64,000 bases of DNA, from NCBI GenBank assembly GCA_020746105.1, contig CM036636.1, forward strand, positions 5,580,001 to 5,644,000, read 5' to 3'. Position 1 is the first letter of the stretch. Every line of letters begins with the position of its first letter. The DNA is from Trogon surrucura. Taxonomy: Eukaryota > Chordata > Aves > Trogoniformes > Trogonidae. Shown piece after piece: positions 13,401 to 27,903 of this stretch. Under the pieces are notes generated by a model. The model searched no databases. It was not told where the DNA came from and worked only from the letters and a program-made list of their open reading frames with translations. Made by a program: the position numbers and the translations under genes.

Positions 13401-16400
13401 GCGGTGATCCTCACACACACCTCTCTGTTACCCATCCCCTGGGGACAGGCTGGCTCCCAGTGGGTGGTGTCACCAGCGCCCGTGCCAGCCCATCCCAGGG
13501 TCAGCCTTTTCCTGTACTGCTGCACTGGCTGACACTCTCTCCTCCCCTGTACAGTTCTCCAAGGAGAAATACATCCTCGACTCATCACCAGAGAAGCTTC
13601 ACAAGGAGCTGGAAGAGGAGCTGAAGCTGAGCAGCACCGACCTGCGCAGCCATGCTTGGTACCATGGCCGCATCCCCCGGGAGGTGAGGAGGGGAAGGTG
13701 GGCGGCTCTGGGCACCCTTTGCTTGAGCTGCTCAGGGAGAGCACCCTAAGGTCACACAGAATGACCAGCCCATCCTCCTGGGAAGCCTCCAGGCAAGGGC
13801 TTCATTATCCCCGAGCTGCTCGGGTTTGCCACGGGATATGCTCTGCCATGGCTCAGAGCCACGGACAAGGGGAATGAGCACCCCGGTGGAGCATCTACTC
13901 GTGCCGCCTGGTCCATCCAGCATGGCTGTGCCTGAGCTGCTGCCCTGTCCCCTGCCAGGTGTCAGAGAGCCTCGTGCAGAGGAACGGCGACTTCCTCATC
14001 CGCGACTCGCTCACCAGCGTGGGGGATTACGTGCTGACATGCCGCTGGCGCAACGAGCCCCTCCACTTCAAGATCAACAAGGTGACAGTCAAGTCCAGCG
14101 AGGGCCATACCCGCGTCCAGTACCTGTTTGAGCAGGAGAGCTTTGACAACGTGCCCGCCCTCGTCCGCTTCTACGTGGGTAATCGCAAGGCCATCTCTGA
14201 GCAGAGCGGAGCCATCGTCTACTGCCCCATCAACCGCACCTTCCCCCTGCGCTACCTGGAAGCCAGCTACGGGCTGACCAACGGCAAGCATGGGGGATCC
14301 CACAGCCCTGCCACCCAGAAAGGGGGGCACATCAAAAGGAGGAGCATCACCATGACAGACGGCCTGACGGCAGACAAGATCACCAGGGCTGAGGGGTGCC
14401 CAACCAGGTGAGCACATAGTCTCATCCCGGCTAAGCTGGGCAGAGGATCAACCGCTGGGGAAGAGGCAGAGCCATGCTCAGTCCCACTCCTGGAGTGCAG
14501 TGCAGGGGTTTGGGATCAGGGATGGAAGAGAGAGACCAGCAGAGGTATGGGGGGAGGAACTGGTACCCAGCTGGAACTGGAGTTTTCTCCCAGGCCAGCT
14601 GCCAGGCACACTGAGCTACCACAGTAGACACCTAGTGAGCAGACATGAGTTTAGCATCGCAGCCAAGAAACCCAGGAGTGTTTTACAATCACACAGTCCA
14701 AGATTACCAGAGAGTGGATCTTTCACAGGCAGAGCCACACATACATCCTCATCCACAGCAGCCAAGGGGGGACCCATCTACTTCTCCCTTCCCAGCAGCA
14801 CACAGCCCATCATTGAACCAAGCTTCTTTCTCATGGCCCCAACCTTCTCAGCCCAAGGGCAGGATGAGAAGAGAGGCAGTTATGGCAGAAAAACACTCAG
14901 ACTTCCAGGAAAGCATATGTGTTTCCAGAAGAAGAGCCCAGTTTCATCAGTCTTTCCTTACCTCTCACATTTTCCCTAAACCCCTTATCACTACCACTGC
15001 TCTCCCATCCTCCTCCCAGCACAGAGGCACTGCACTCAAGAGCAAACACATCACCACAGTCCAGCCCTCACCCATGGCAAGGAGAGCAGTGAATTATGTG
15101 CCATGCCTCCTTGCAACCCTCCCTGTGCTCAGCTCCCCCCAGTACAGCATCTTTTGCAACACCATTGACACATTGTTTGCATGAGGCCACAACTGCTGCC
15201 CCACTAGCCCAAGACCTCCTTCCTTGCCCTGCAGCTCCTTGACTGCACACACTACAGCTCACCAATCCAGGCACCTCATAGGTGCCTGCTGGGCTCCAAG
15301 TCCAGCTTCCAGGGACCTTCCACCTCTCCTAAGCTTTGAGTCAGAGCAACAGCTCACCTAACCATCCCAGGTGAGAATAGAGCATTAGATACCAACTTGC
15401 AGCACACCCCTAGAAAGCTGTCCCACACAACTTCTTTGCCAGAGCCACTTCCCCAGAGCCATCCCATCCCATCCTCATACCTTGGCATCAGGACATCCCT
15501 CTCCCCTGCTCCATAGGACCAAACTCACCAGAGGTGGAGCTGTCTCTGCTTTATGTAGGCACTGACCCCTTCTGCTCCCAGCTGCCTGCAGGGACTGCCC
15601 ACTCATCGCTACAGCTGAGCTCGTTATGGGTTCATCTCCTTACAGGTGCTTGTGGAAGGAGGTGATGACCTGAAGGGAGGTGATGGGGGGCAGCAAACCT
15701 CCATCTCAGCTCTTTTGCCCTTGCCCTGTTTCCAGATAATAACCTGCCTCCTCTGCCCCCTCCCCAGCGTGTCCCTGCCCCACCACAGAGACATCATTCG
15801 CAACTGTGCTGTCAGCGTGGACCAGATCCAAGACCTGCACTCCCCGATGTCCCCCATCTCTGAGAACCCAGCATCGCCCGCCTACAGCACGGGTAGGCAT
15901 CGCCCCTCCATCCCGTTGGCAATGGTGGGGACATGGGTCAGGCTGGGCTTGGCACTGGTGTGATGCAGAGGCCTGGGGAGGGGGACAGAGTGGCTGTAAA
16001 GACAAGCCCCTGCATTTTCGCTAACACTCTCTGCTAGCAAAACCCCATCTGGCTCTTTGCACAGCAAAGAAAACTGTCCTGAGAGAGGGCTTGAGCTGCA
16101 GGTGGAACCTCAGCCAGTCCTCAGCTGCATTGTCATGGAGCTATCTTGGGACTGGCCACGTGTGTTTGGGCAGCAGGGCTTTCCCTGAGAGCACATCCCT
16201 GGGCTGCTGCATCTGCAGTCCCCGTGCACACGTGTATCTGCAGGCTCTGACAACAGGGTCTCCTCTGCTCCCTACAGTTACACGGTTAAAGCCGCATGCC
16301 TGCCAAGCAGCCGGGATTGCTCCAGCCTCTCCAGTCATAAGAAGGTCCAGTGAACCCCAGCTGTGTGCAGGGAACAACAGCAAACCTCTGCCAGACCCTG

Positions 16401-19400
16401 CACACAGCGCCCACTCGACTCCCTGCCACGGCTACGCTCGCGCCTCCCCCTCTCCCTCCGTGAACAGCTACAGTGACCCGGACACGGGGCATTACTGCCA
16501 GCTCCACCCCACCTCGCCCATCAGCAGAGACCGGCCAGCTCATGACACCAAGCAGCTGCCAACAAAGAGCTACGTTGAGAGGCTAAAGGTGGAGGAAGGA
16601 CATAGAGGGACTGTGGAGAACAGCTCTGGGGAAGCAGAGGCAGGGCAGAAGCTGGACTTCATGGGCTTTGTGCCCCCCACCATGGAGACAACCTCCTCCT
16701 TCAACCCTGCGGCCTTCCAGTCCCTGCTCATCCCCCTGGAGAACAAACCCCTGGAGATGGCTGTGCTCAAGAAAGTCAAAGAGCTGCTGGCAGAGGTGGA
16801 CGTGAAGACGCTGGCCAAACACATCACCAAAGTGGACTGTCTGGTACGGCCGGGGCCAGGCGGGAGGGACGGGCACCACTGACCTCCGACCACTCCAGGT
16901 TGCAGGGGATCAGAGCACCCTGCAGCATGGGGGCACCCCCCAAGCAGTGGGGCACCCCTCCTGGGCTCTGCCACATTCTATCAGCCAGGGCAAGAGGCTG
17001 CCCAAGGACGCTTCAATCTCTCCTCAGTTAACAAAGCTCTCACCTTTCTTTCCAGGTGGCCCGGATATTGGGTGTGACGGTGGAGATGCAGCGGCTCATG
17101 GGGGTAAGCTCCGGCATGGAGCTGCTCACCCTGCCTCATGGCCACCAGCTCCGCCTCGACCTGCTGGAACGGTACGTAGGCACACCACGGCGGGGGCAAA
17201 CCCCCCAGGCTCCCCTGGCGTGTCCCCAGCTTGGCACGGTGGGGATGGGATCCACTGCACCCAGGAGCATCCCCAGCCCCCCACAAGTGCTGATCCCACT
17301 CTGCCTCTCGCCCCGCGGCAGGTTTCACACCATGTCCATCATGATTGCTGTGGACATCCTGGGCTGCACCGGCAGCATGGAAGAGCGGGCGGCCCTGCTC
17401 CACAAAACCATCCAGCTGGCCGCCGAGCTGAAGAGCACCATGGGGAACATGTTCAGTTTCGCGGCTGTGATGAACGCCCTGGAAATGACACAGGTATGAG
17501 AACGTTCCCTTTGTCCTTGTGGGCTGGGCTCGGGCCCCTGGCCCAAACCAGCGCTCTCCCTGTGTCTCCGGGCTCTGACACCCATTGGGGTGGGAGAAGG
17601 GGGAAAATGCCCAGGGTCGGAGGCGTGGGGCCACATCCGCTGGGGTGTAACAGGGAAGGGGAAGAGCCATCCCCTCCACGGAGCAGACAGCCCAGTCCCG
17701 CTGGGATCTGATTGTTTTTCAGTGGTTGGGCTTTTTGTTTTGTCCTGGACTGTGTTCCCGGGAGGAAATGAATCTGCCCTCTGGTACAATACAAATCAGT
17801 CTGAAGGCTGTGGCAGCAGCGTCTCCGGGCCACACGGCTCCCTTTGGAAGATGAAAGGAGATTAAAATTCAATTTTAAATCAAGCCCAGCTGGGAAGTCT
17901 TGCTTCCTGCCTGCACAAAGGAGGTGGAACGGCTGCCCCCTCCCTGTGTCTCATCTTCAAGGCTGCTGCAACACAGGAAAGCCGCTGTCCTGGGGCACTG
18001 GGAGGGGGAAGAAATCCTGAACCCAGCCTCAGTGCTCAGGATGTGCTGTCTCTGGCCATGGGCGCTGGGGGAGGAGGCCGTTTTGGAAAGCAGCAGGTGC
18101 TGCTGTGGGGGCCATGGTTCCAGGGCCAGGCCATGCTCCCCTGGGAGCACCCTGTGAGCCTGGAGCTTGAGGCCCGGGGACTGTGCTGCCCCCAGCACCC
18201 TCCATCTGCCCCATCTACTTTCAGATCGCCCGGCTGGAGCAGACCTGGATGGTGCTGCGGCAGCGGCACACAGAGGGTGCAATCCTGTACGAGAAGAAGC
18301 TTAAACCATTCCTGAAAAGCCTGAACGAAGGGAAAGGTAACAAGAGCAACTCCCCTCTTCTCGCCTGCCTGCTTCTTCCCTCTTTGTCTGGGCATGGCCT
18401 CGCTGAAGGGGTGGGCATGTTTGAGAGCTCTGACCCTGCCCCAGCCGGTGCCCAGATGCTTCCCCTCTGGCTGCTGAACCACCCCAGCACCCGGCAGGGC
18501 CTGTTTGGCCTCAGCTGCCCCTTCCTTCCCAAGGAAGCATTTCATAACTAAATAAAACCAGCAGCTGGGCACAAACACCACTTAGCTGAGCCAAACCCTC
18601 ACACTCGCGCAGCCATGTGTGCCAAGCTGAGGAGACAGGGTGGCCAGTTGGGGAAGATGAGAAACTATGTCTCTCCAACACCCAGTGCTCTGGGCTCTGC
18701 AAACCTGCTCCGCATCACAGCCCTGGGGAAACGCGGGTGCAGCCCGAGCAGGACCAGCAGCGTTCCCTTCCAGGCACAACCAGAAAGCCCCGCTGGGAGG
18801 AGCTGGTGTTAAACGAGGCGATGGCCCCAGGCACAGTGATGGCAGAGCTGCACCCGCTGCTGTGCTACAGCTGAGCCTTCAAGCTTCTCCTGGGAGTGCA
18901 ATGGCAGCAAAGCCCTGGCTTTGCAGGGCTCTGTGGCCATGGGAATGCTCCATGGGGCTGGGACAAACGGGGAAGGGTCTGCAGGAGCACAGGGCCCTGC
19001 TGGGTCCTCAGGGTGCCTCTCTCCACAGAAGGGCCGCCGCTGACTAACACCACCTTTCCCCACATCATGCCCCTTGTGACTCTCCTGGAGCGGGATGAGG
19101 CTCTTACAGACAGCCCTGAGCCCTGGGAGAGCACCGACAACGGCGTGGAGGTGGTCATGGCCCACCTGGAGGCGGCACGGATGGTGGCCCACCATGGCGG
19201 GCTCTACCACACCAACGCTGAGGTGAAGCTGCAGGGTAAGCGATGGGGACGGCAGAGCCCTTTTCCCCTCTGATGCGTTCCCAGTGTGCAGCTCCAGCCC
19301 AGCACCAGACGGAGCATCCCATGGGTGCAGGGTTCCCACTCCATCCCGGATAACTGACTTATCCCTCTCTGCAGGTTTCCAGGGCAGAGCAGAGCTGCTG

Positions 19401-19550
19401 GAGATCTTCAGCACTGAGTTCCAGCTGCGGCTTCTCTGGGGCAGCCGCGGGGCTGAAAGCAGCCAGGCCGAGCGCTATGAGAAGTTTGACAAAGTCCTCA
19501 CCGCCCTGTCCCACAAGCTGGAGCCAGCGGTGCGCTTCAGTGAACTGTAA
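7408..19550 (+). CDS. SH2D3C: SH2 domain-containing protein 3C, short isoform (10 coding exons)
   Basis: Exons: 7408-7488, 13555-13683, 13959-14407, 15768-15892, 16278-16843, 17056-17171, 17322-17493, 18225-18336, 19029-19235, 19375-19550. All junctions have GT/AG ends and phases that join into one 710-aa frame. The start MTERCSLWSALSAAACCF matches the known short human isoform. An SH2 domain begins at W62-Y63 and runs to about residue 160; the phosphotyrosine-binding arginine is R85 in FLIRDS. Residues of about 170-400 are Ser/Pro-rich. A Cdc25-like domain follows (about 420-705); in this family (BCAR3, SH2D1A-unrelated NSP proteins) it is catalytically inactive and binds CAS scaffolds (BCAR1, NEDD9). 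The protein is a cytoplasmic adaptor in integrin, Eph and chemokine signalling. Introns at 7489-13554, 14408-15767, 17494-18224 and 18337-19028 show no further genes. Identification is firm; isoform use is inferred from homology. Confidence 0.96.
7489..13554. other. SH2D3C: SH2D3C intron 1 (short isoform)
   Basis: About 6 kb between the short-isoform first exon and the first shared exon. A short alternating AT/GT tract lies near 8945-8985. No other gene, RNA gene or clear transposable element was recognised. Confidence 0.7.
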
Positions 19551-20050
19551 CCCCTCCAGGCAGTGGGAGACCCCCCCCAACTCCCAGCTTGCCCCCCTGG
19601 TGGCTGCGGGGCAAGGGATGGGGCCAGGCACTCGGCACCAGGAAGAGAAGAGATGGCCCAGAAAGCTGCTGGGGCACACACCAGCAATTTTGAGACCAAG
19701 ACGAAGAAAGGCAGACACCTCCTGTCTATCATCCACCTCCTTGGGACATACTGCTGTCCATACTGCTGTCCTGAGAGACAGGGATGGTGTCTGAGCAGGC
19801 CAGCACTGGTGTCCACCATCCACTCCCCCGAGGTCCCTGACTATGTGGTGCCTCTCACCTTGCCCTTTGGTTTCGTTTCTTTTCCATCTCTGTCTTGCCC
19901 ACAGCCGCTGGATCCCGCTTGTAAATACATTCTCAAATCACTTCTTGATGTACAGACTTGTGAAGGACGGTCCTTGTTGTAAATAATTAGGCTCATTCGT
20001 TTCATCTTGTAAATACGTGTACATATCTCATGGGTTTTGTTCTTACATAC

Positions 20051-20056
20051 AATAAA
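20051..20056 (+). terminator. SH2D3C: SH2D3C polyadenylation signal
   Basis: AATAAA about 500 nt after the stop codon at 19548-19550, preceded by an AT-rich 3' UTR with TGTAAATA motifs. GT-rich sequence follows near 20090. The next gene's promoter array begins about 210 bp further on. Confidence 0.85.
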
Positions 20057-20263
20057 CTTTTATGCTGTTCCTCAAGGGGATCTCTGCTCCCATGGGTGTC
20101 ATTTAAAGGAGGACCCACCCCCTGGGGAGAGCAAAGCCTGGGGAAAGGCTGGTCAGGGGCACCACCACGCTGAACCCCTACTCCTCCGTGGGGTACCCGG
20201 CTCCCCAAAGCCCCGGCCCGGAGTGGGGCAGGGAGCTGCTGCCCGCTGCCGCTGGAGGAGTCC

Positions 20264-20515
20264 GGCCACGCCCCTGCAACATCTAACCACGCCCCCTCAC
20301 CAGCAAACCACGCCCCCTGACATTTAACCACGCCCCTTGACATTTAACCACACCCCATAACATCTAGTCACGCCCCCTCGAAATCAAACCACGCCCCCAT
20401 AACATCCAACCACGCCTCTTTAGCATCTAACCACGCCCCCTCTCGTAGCCACCCTCTAACCGCCCCCTTGTAGCCACGCCCACGCCCCAGCAGAGCTTTA
20501 GCCCCGCCCCCTCGC
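20264..20515. repeat. CACGCCCC tandem array in the TOR2A promoter
   Basis: About a dozen copies of a 20-26 bp unit of the form AACCACGCCCCCTNACATCT, including variants (CCACACCCC, CCACGCCTC, CCGCCCCC). Spacers are AT-rich. The core CCACGCCC matches the GC/GT-box type bound by SP/KLF zinc-finger factors. The array fills most of the gap between the SH2D3C 3' end and the TOR2A start codon (20565), so it probably acts as promoter sequence; that role is inferred. Confidence 0.88.
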
Positions 20516-20564
20516 GGTGCACGCCGGGAGCTGTAGTGCGGGCGGGGGCAGAGCGGGGCCTGCC

Positions 20565-23842
<3,278 letters not shown>

Positions 23843-24436
23843 TCACTAGCGAGGGCCTCGCTCAGATCCATCAGGGATGTATTTGGAGCTGTAAAACGGC
23901 AGAGCCCAGGGCTGGTGGGATGAGCAGCAGGAGCTGCGTGTTCCCTCCCAGCAGCACAAGGGCTCTCCTGCTGAACTCGTCTCTCCAGCCCCAAGGAGGC
24001 CACTGCAGGATGGGACTGCGGGACCAAGTGCAAGTGACGTGATTTAAAGCACTTTACTGATGTAGCCTGAGCCAGGTGAGGGTGGATGCGACCAGCCCGA
24101 CACACCCCCAGAGCCATCTGTGACGACAAGGGGGAGATGTCAGGAGGGCCGGCAGTGTCAGGGAGGTTCTTCACCCTGTCATCAGCACCCACCTGCAGCT
24201 CTCCCCTCTCCTGGCAGCTATTGATATCCGACACATCAATATTCTGAGCCCACAGAAGAATATTTCCTTCCTACAGCATTTTAACAGTTTTAAAAATACC
24301 TTTTAAACCGCGGCTGTGCCTCAGTGACATGACAGTGCTGGTGCTGACTCACGCAGCACTGGCCCATGAACACCTTCAATATGGCAGCAATTTTCAAGTT
24401 TTAGAGCCAACTTCTTTCTGGGTTCCTTTCACTGTG

Positions 24437-24442
24437 AATAAA
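24437..24442 (+). terminator. TOR2A: Possible TOR2A polyadenylation signal
   Basis: AATAAA about 600 nt after the TOR2A stop codon. Two further AATAAA copies at 25149-25154 and 25165-25170 could be used instead and would give a longer 3' UTR. The choice cannot be made from sequence alone. Confidence 0.5.
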
Positions 24443-25779
24443 TGCTGGTAGGGATCAGCTTCAGCATCAACAGGGGTAATGTGGGAGATGGCAGCACCTT
24501 CCGTGACAAGACCTGGGTTCTTCCTGCCACCCCCTTGTCTGTCTTTCCCACAAGGTCCAAAGGATTACCCTGCGTCAAACCAACAAGACAACAACAAAAA
24601 GACTTCTCACTTGTTTTATCAGCTGCAAAAAAATTCAGTCCTACCTCCAAGGGAGCCTGTGGTACCACAAACGGTTTTGAAAATTCCTGTTATTTAGTGA
24701 TGATCTCTACAACAGGCTCAGAGTTGGTGCTATGAGCTGTTGAGCCTCTTTTACCTCCTGCTGGCCAGACCTTGCAGGCTTTGGCTGGGCCAGCATCTCT
24801 TCAGCTTCTGAGGACAACTTAGAGAAGACGGGTGCACAGCACCACTGACCTTCGCCCAGCTTTTAATGTCTGAACAGTCAGTTATGGAAGAACAGGTCAG
24901 AGGAACCATAATCATTCACTCTCCAGGAACAAACTGCCTGAGGGATGGGTGCAGGGACACTTCTCAAAGCTGCTGGTGCTCCCCTCGCGCTCTGTGCTGA
25001 CATGAGCTGCCAGCTCCTGGGGCCATTCCAGCTCCAGGGCCAGAGCTTTGGGGCCAGAAATTTTAAGACACGACAGCTCAGGAGCTGGCCCACAGACAGA
25101 CCCCAAAATTCTGCCTTTTCCAAAAATGTTATGAATTTCTAATTTAAAAATAAATGTTTTATGAAATAAACGGTTGGGAAACAATCTTTTACCTGGATTC
25201 CTGACTGCAGCGAGTGCGGAAGGCTCGGAAGATTTGCAGTTGTACAGGAGCAGCTGCCTGATGTGACAGGACCTGGGGGGTTTAGCTGTGCAGAGCTGAT
25301 GCTTTCCAGTTAGGTAACTGGAAACAAGAGAGCAGCCTTTCCCTGGGGAGGAGGTGAAACAGCAGTAGCTGGGCCAGACGTCCTCCACAGAGAAGCTGAC
25401 GTAGGTCCAGGCTTCCTCACCCACAGCCCCTACGGGTGCAGCACTGTGCCCTCAGGCACTGCCTCCTTCTGATCACCTTCTAGTGCCACCAGCAGCCTGG
25501 GGACAAGTGCCAGTGCCAAGGCAATGCTGCAAGACTCCCCCAAAAGCAACCCTTTATCTGGGAGAGCTCAGGAGGACTGAGACACCTGCTTGGAACAAGG
25601 TTCTCAGGCCAAGCGTAGACACCCAGCACCTTTTAGGAACAGAAGGGCAAAACCTACCTTTGCCAGCAGTGAGCTCTGGAACTGCTGCTGCGCTCCGGAG
25701 CAAACAAAACCCTCGCACTCAGGATTTGAGCAACCCTCCTTTGGAGTGGGCAGCACTAGGGGACAACACCCAAGGCAAA

Positions 25780-26892
25780 CTATCCCCGCAGCACGTACCG
25801 ATTGCTGCTGTCACACCAGGCAACATCAGCCAAAACGGTGAGTTCTGGGGGTCTCCAAAGTGTTTTCTCCAAGGCTTCTTCGGCAAGGATCTGCAGAGGT
25901 AACCAAGTGAGACCTGGATCTCCTCCATGGAAAAAACTCTTCCCTGCAGCGAGTTCTGACCACCGATCCCCAGGGCTTCCACCACCACAGCCAAACACTG
26001 GCCTCATGCCACCAGCACAGGCCCTGGCAGGGACCTGCCCCAATGGGGAGCCTGCGCTTCACCTCAAACAAAACCCAGATCGATCGAGCCACGCTGCTGC
26101 CCTGAGCAGTTCCACACTGGGCAATCACCTTGTAGAGACATGTTCCTCTTACCACAGCCAGGCGTTCTGCCCTCGGGGTCAAAGGAACAGTTAGGTGAAA
26201 ATAAGGAGGAAAGGGACCCACCCAGCACCTCTGACACAAGGTTGTTTTAAGAGCCAGACTCACACCCTGGCAGGGCCCCTGACCCCAGTCCCTCATCCTT
26301 GATCAGCTGCTGGCCCCCAACGCAGAACGGAAATACCAGGATTGCCTCAAACCACGTGAGGGAGTAGGTACAGAGGCTTGTGGTTGAGGCAACAGTCTGA
26401 GAGCATCCCCACAGCTTGAGGAGGGCATTGGGGAGCAGGGCAGGGACCCCAGACATAGGGCAGCATTCTCATGCTTTCCACCCTCCTCAGGCTTGCAGGG
26501 ACAGGACCAAGTATGCTCGGCAGCCTGGCTCATCACCAGCCCACCCATTCACCCTGTCACCGAGTCCTGCTGTCCCTGGTCATGCAGCACTGCCACAACC
26601 CATCCCCACACAACGCAGTCCCCTGGACTCAGCTCCAGCGCCCGATGGTAATCTGCTGGCGCATGGGCCAGCTCCCCAAGGCGAAGGAAACGGGTCTGCA
26701 GCGAGGCAGCATCGGCATCTCAGTTAAATGAGAGCAGCTGGGGGCTGGCTGCCACCCCTGGGCTTTGTCTGAAGTTCTCTGTGCCAGTGGGAAGCACACA
26801 CACAGCACGTGTCCAGCCTACCTCAGCCACAAAGATTTCAGCATCATTAGCCAAAAGCTCCAAGCTGCGCCGGGCAGGAGACACAGCCCGGT
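25780..26892 (-). CDS. TTC16: TPR protein, probable TTC16 (partial exon set)
   Basis: Two exons are well supported. The exon at 26822-26892 (acceptor CTCTTCCAG, donor GTAGGC) encodes RRSLELLANDAEIFVAE. It joins in phase 0 to 26561-26695, which encodes LGELAHAPADYHRALELSPG. The latter is a clear tetratricopeptide motif, closest to the human TTC16 segment LGNLAFAEADYQQALALSP. Two weaker exons may follow: 26063-26128, and a terminal one at 25780-25890 ending in a stop. In human, TTC16 lies between TOR2A and PTRH1 and is opposite to both; the same is true here. Upstream exons, expected between 26.9 and 27.8 kb, were not resolved, and the locus looks much shorter than in mammals. It could be a compact gene or a decaying one. 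Identity rests on one TPR plus synteny. Confidence 0.5.
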
Positions 26893-27499
26893 CTGGAAGA
26901 GAGCAGCCATTCCCAGCCATGCCCCCAGCACAGGCCATGCAGGGAGGGAGTGGAACCACCAGCGGTCAATCCCAGCTCCTGCTGCCTCTCCCCGCTGCTG
27001 ACACAGCGAAGGCAGGCGCCGCTGTGAGCCGGGGTCAGGGGAGCACCCGGGGGCGCCACTGCCCGTTTGTCGCTGCTCCCGGGCACGGGACCCCAGCGCC
27101 AGGCCTGCCCCGCACGCGATGCCCGAAGGCAGGCGCTGCTGTCTGACACCCCAGCTCTCACCCCGAGGGGCCCTCTGCGACCCCCAGCCCGGCTACTGGT
27201 GACACAGACCCCCGCCACACCAGCCCAGGCGCAGTGGTGCAGGGCACGGCGTCACAGGCCAGTGCCAGCCGCCACCACGGGCCTCCAGGACCCCCGGGGC
27301 CTCCAGCTCCCCCACCCTGGCTCAGTCCCCGCAGGCTGCGACGAAGCCCTGGAGCCACCGGAGGAGGGTCCCCCTGTGACACAGCGACGGGAGAGCCAGA
27401 GGCCGATGGCGACACTCGCTGCCTGAGGGTGAAGGATTTGGCAGCCGAGGGGTCGCTCCCGACAGCGAAGGGTCCGCCCGGTGACAGGATAACAGCGAC

Positions 27500-27903
27500 C
27501 TGAACCCAGACGCCAGCGTGAGAGCCAGTGCCCCCCCGCCTCCCTTCCTCGGCTGCCGGCGCGGGGCACTCGCCGCTCCCGCACCTGCACAGGCGAGGAC
27601 CCCGCAGGGCCCCCACCTCCCGGAGCTGCTCCTCTGGCACCGCCCCCGCCCCATGAGCCCTTCTCAGGCCGCGGCTGCCACCAGCCCCACGACTCACCCC
27701 GAGCACACCCACCGCACCCTCCCCGCCGAGCCCCGGGCTTTTACGGCCGCGGTGGCCCCGCCCCGCCCCGCCCGCCCGCCCGCGAGCAAGATGGCGGCGC
27801 TGCCAGTAAGAAAGATGGCGCGCGGGGAGGGGGGCGGGGCGAGGCGGCGCGCGGCCACGGGCGGTGAGCGGGCGTGACGTCACGGGGAAGAGCACGCGGC
27901 GGG
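27500..27903. promoter_or_regulatory. Bidirectional CpG-island promoter of TTC16 (-) and PTRH1 (+)
   Basis: A CpG-dense block lies directly upstream of the PTRH1 start codon, with the TPR gene pointing away on the other strand. It holds two YY1-type motifs (AAGATGGCGGC at 27788-27798 and AAGATGGCG at 27812-27820) and a full palindromic CRE (TGACGTCA, 27875-27882). No TATA box was seen. The island continues to about 28450, into PTRH1 exon 2. Confidence 0.7.
27875..27882. promoter_or_regulatory. Consensus cAMP-response element
   Basis: A perfect TGACGTCA palindrome 22 bp upstream of the PTRH1 start codon, inside the CpG island. It is the binding site of CREB/ATF factors. Function is inferred from the match and the position. 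Confidence 0.65.

Noticed and set aside
18551..18556. AATAAA inside SH2D3C intron 8
   Set aside because: Coding exons 9 and 10 continue the frame beyond it, so it is at most an alternative site.
24912..25436. Open frame on the - strand with a good donor at 25192 (reading EEAWTYVSFSVEDVWPSYCC)
   Set aside because: It looked like an exon, but no acceptor gives a frame that joins the TPR exons, and the sequence matches no protein I know. It overlaps the likely TOR2A 3' region.
27158..27895. 245-aa open frame on the - strand over the PTRH1 promoter
   Set aside because: A Gly/Arg/Pro-rich translation of a CpG island. It overlaps the promoter and has no domain signs.
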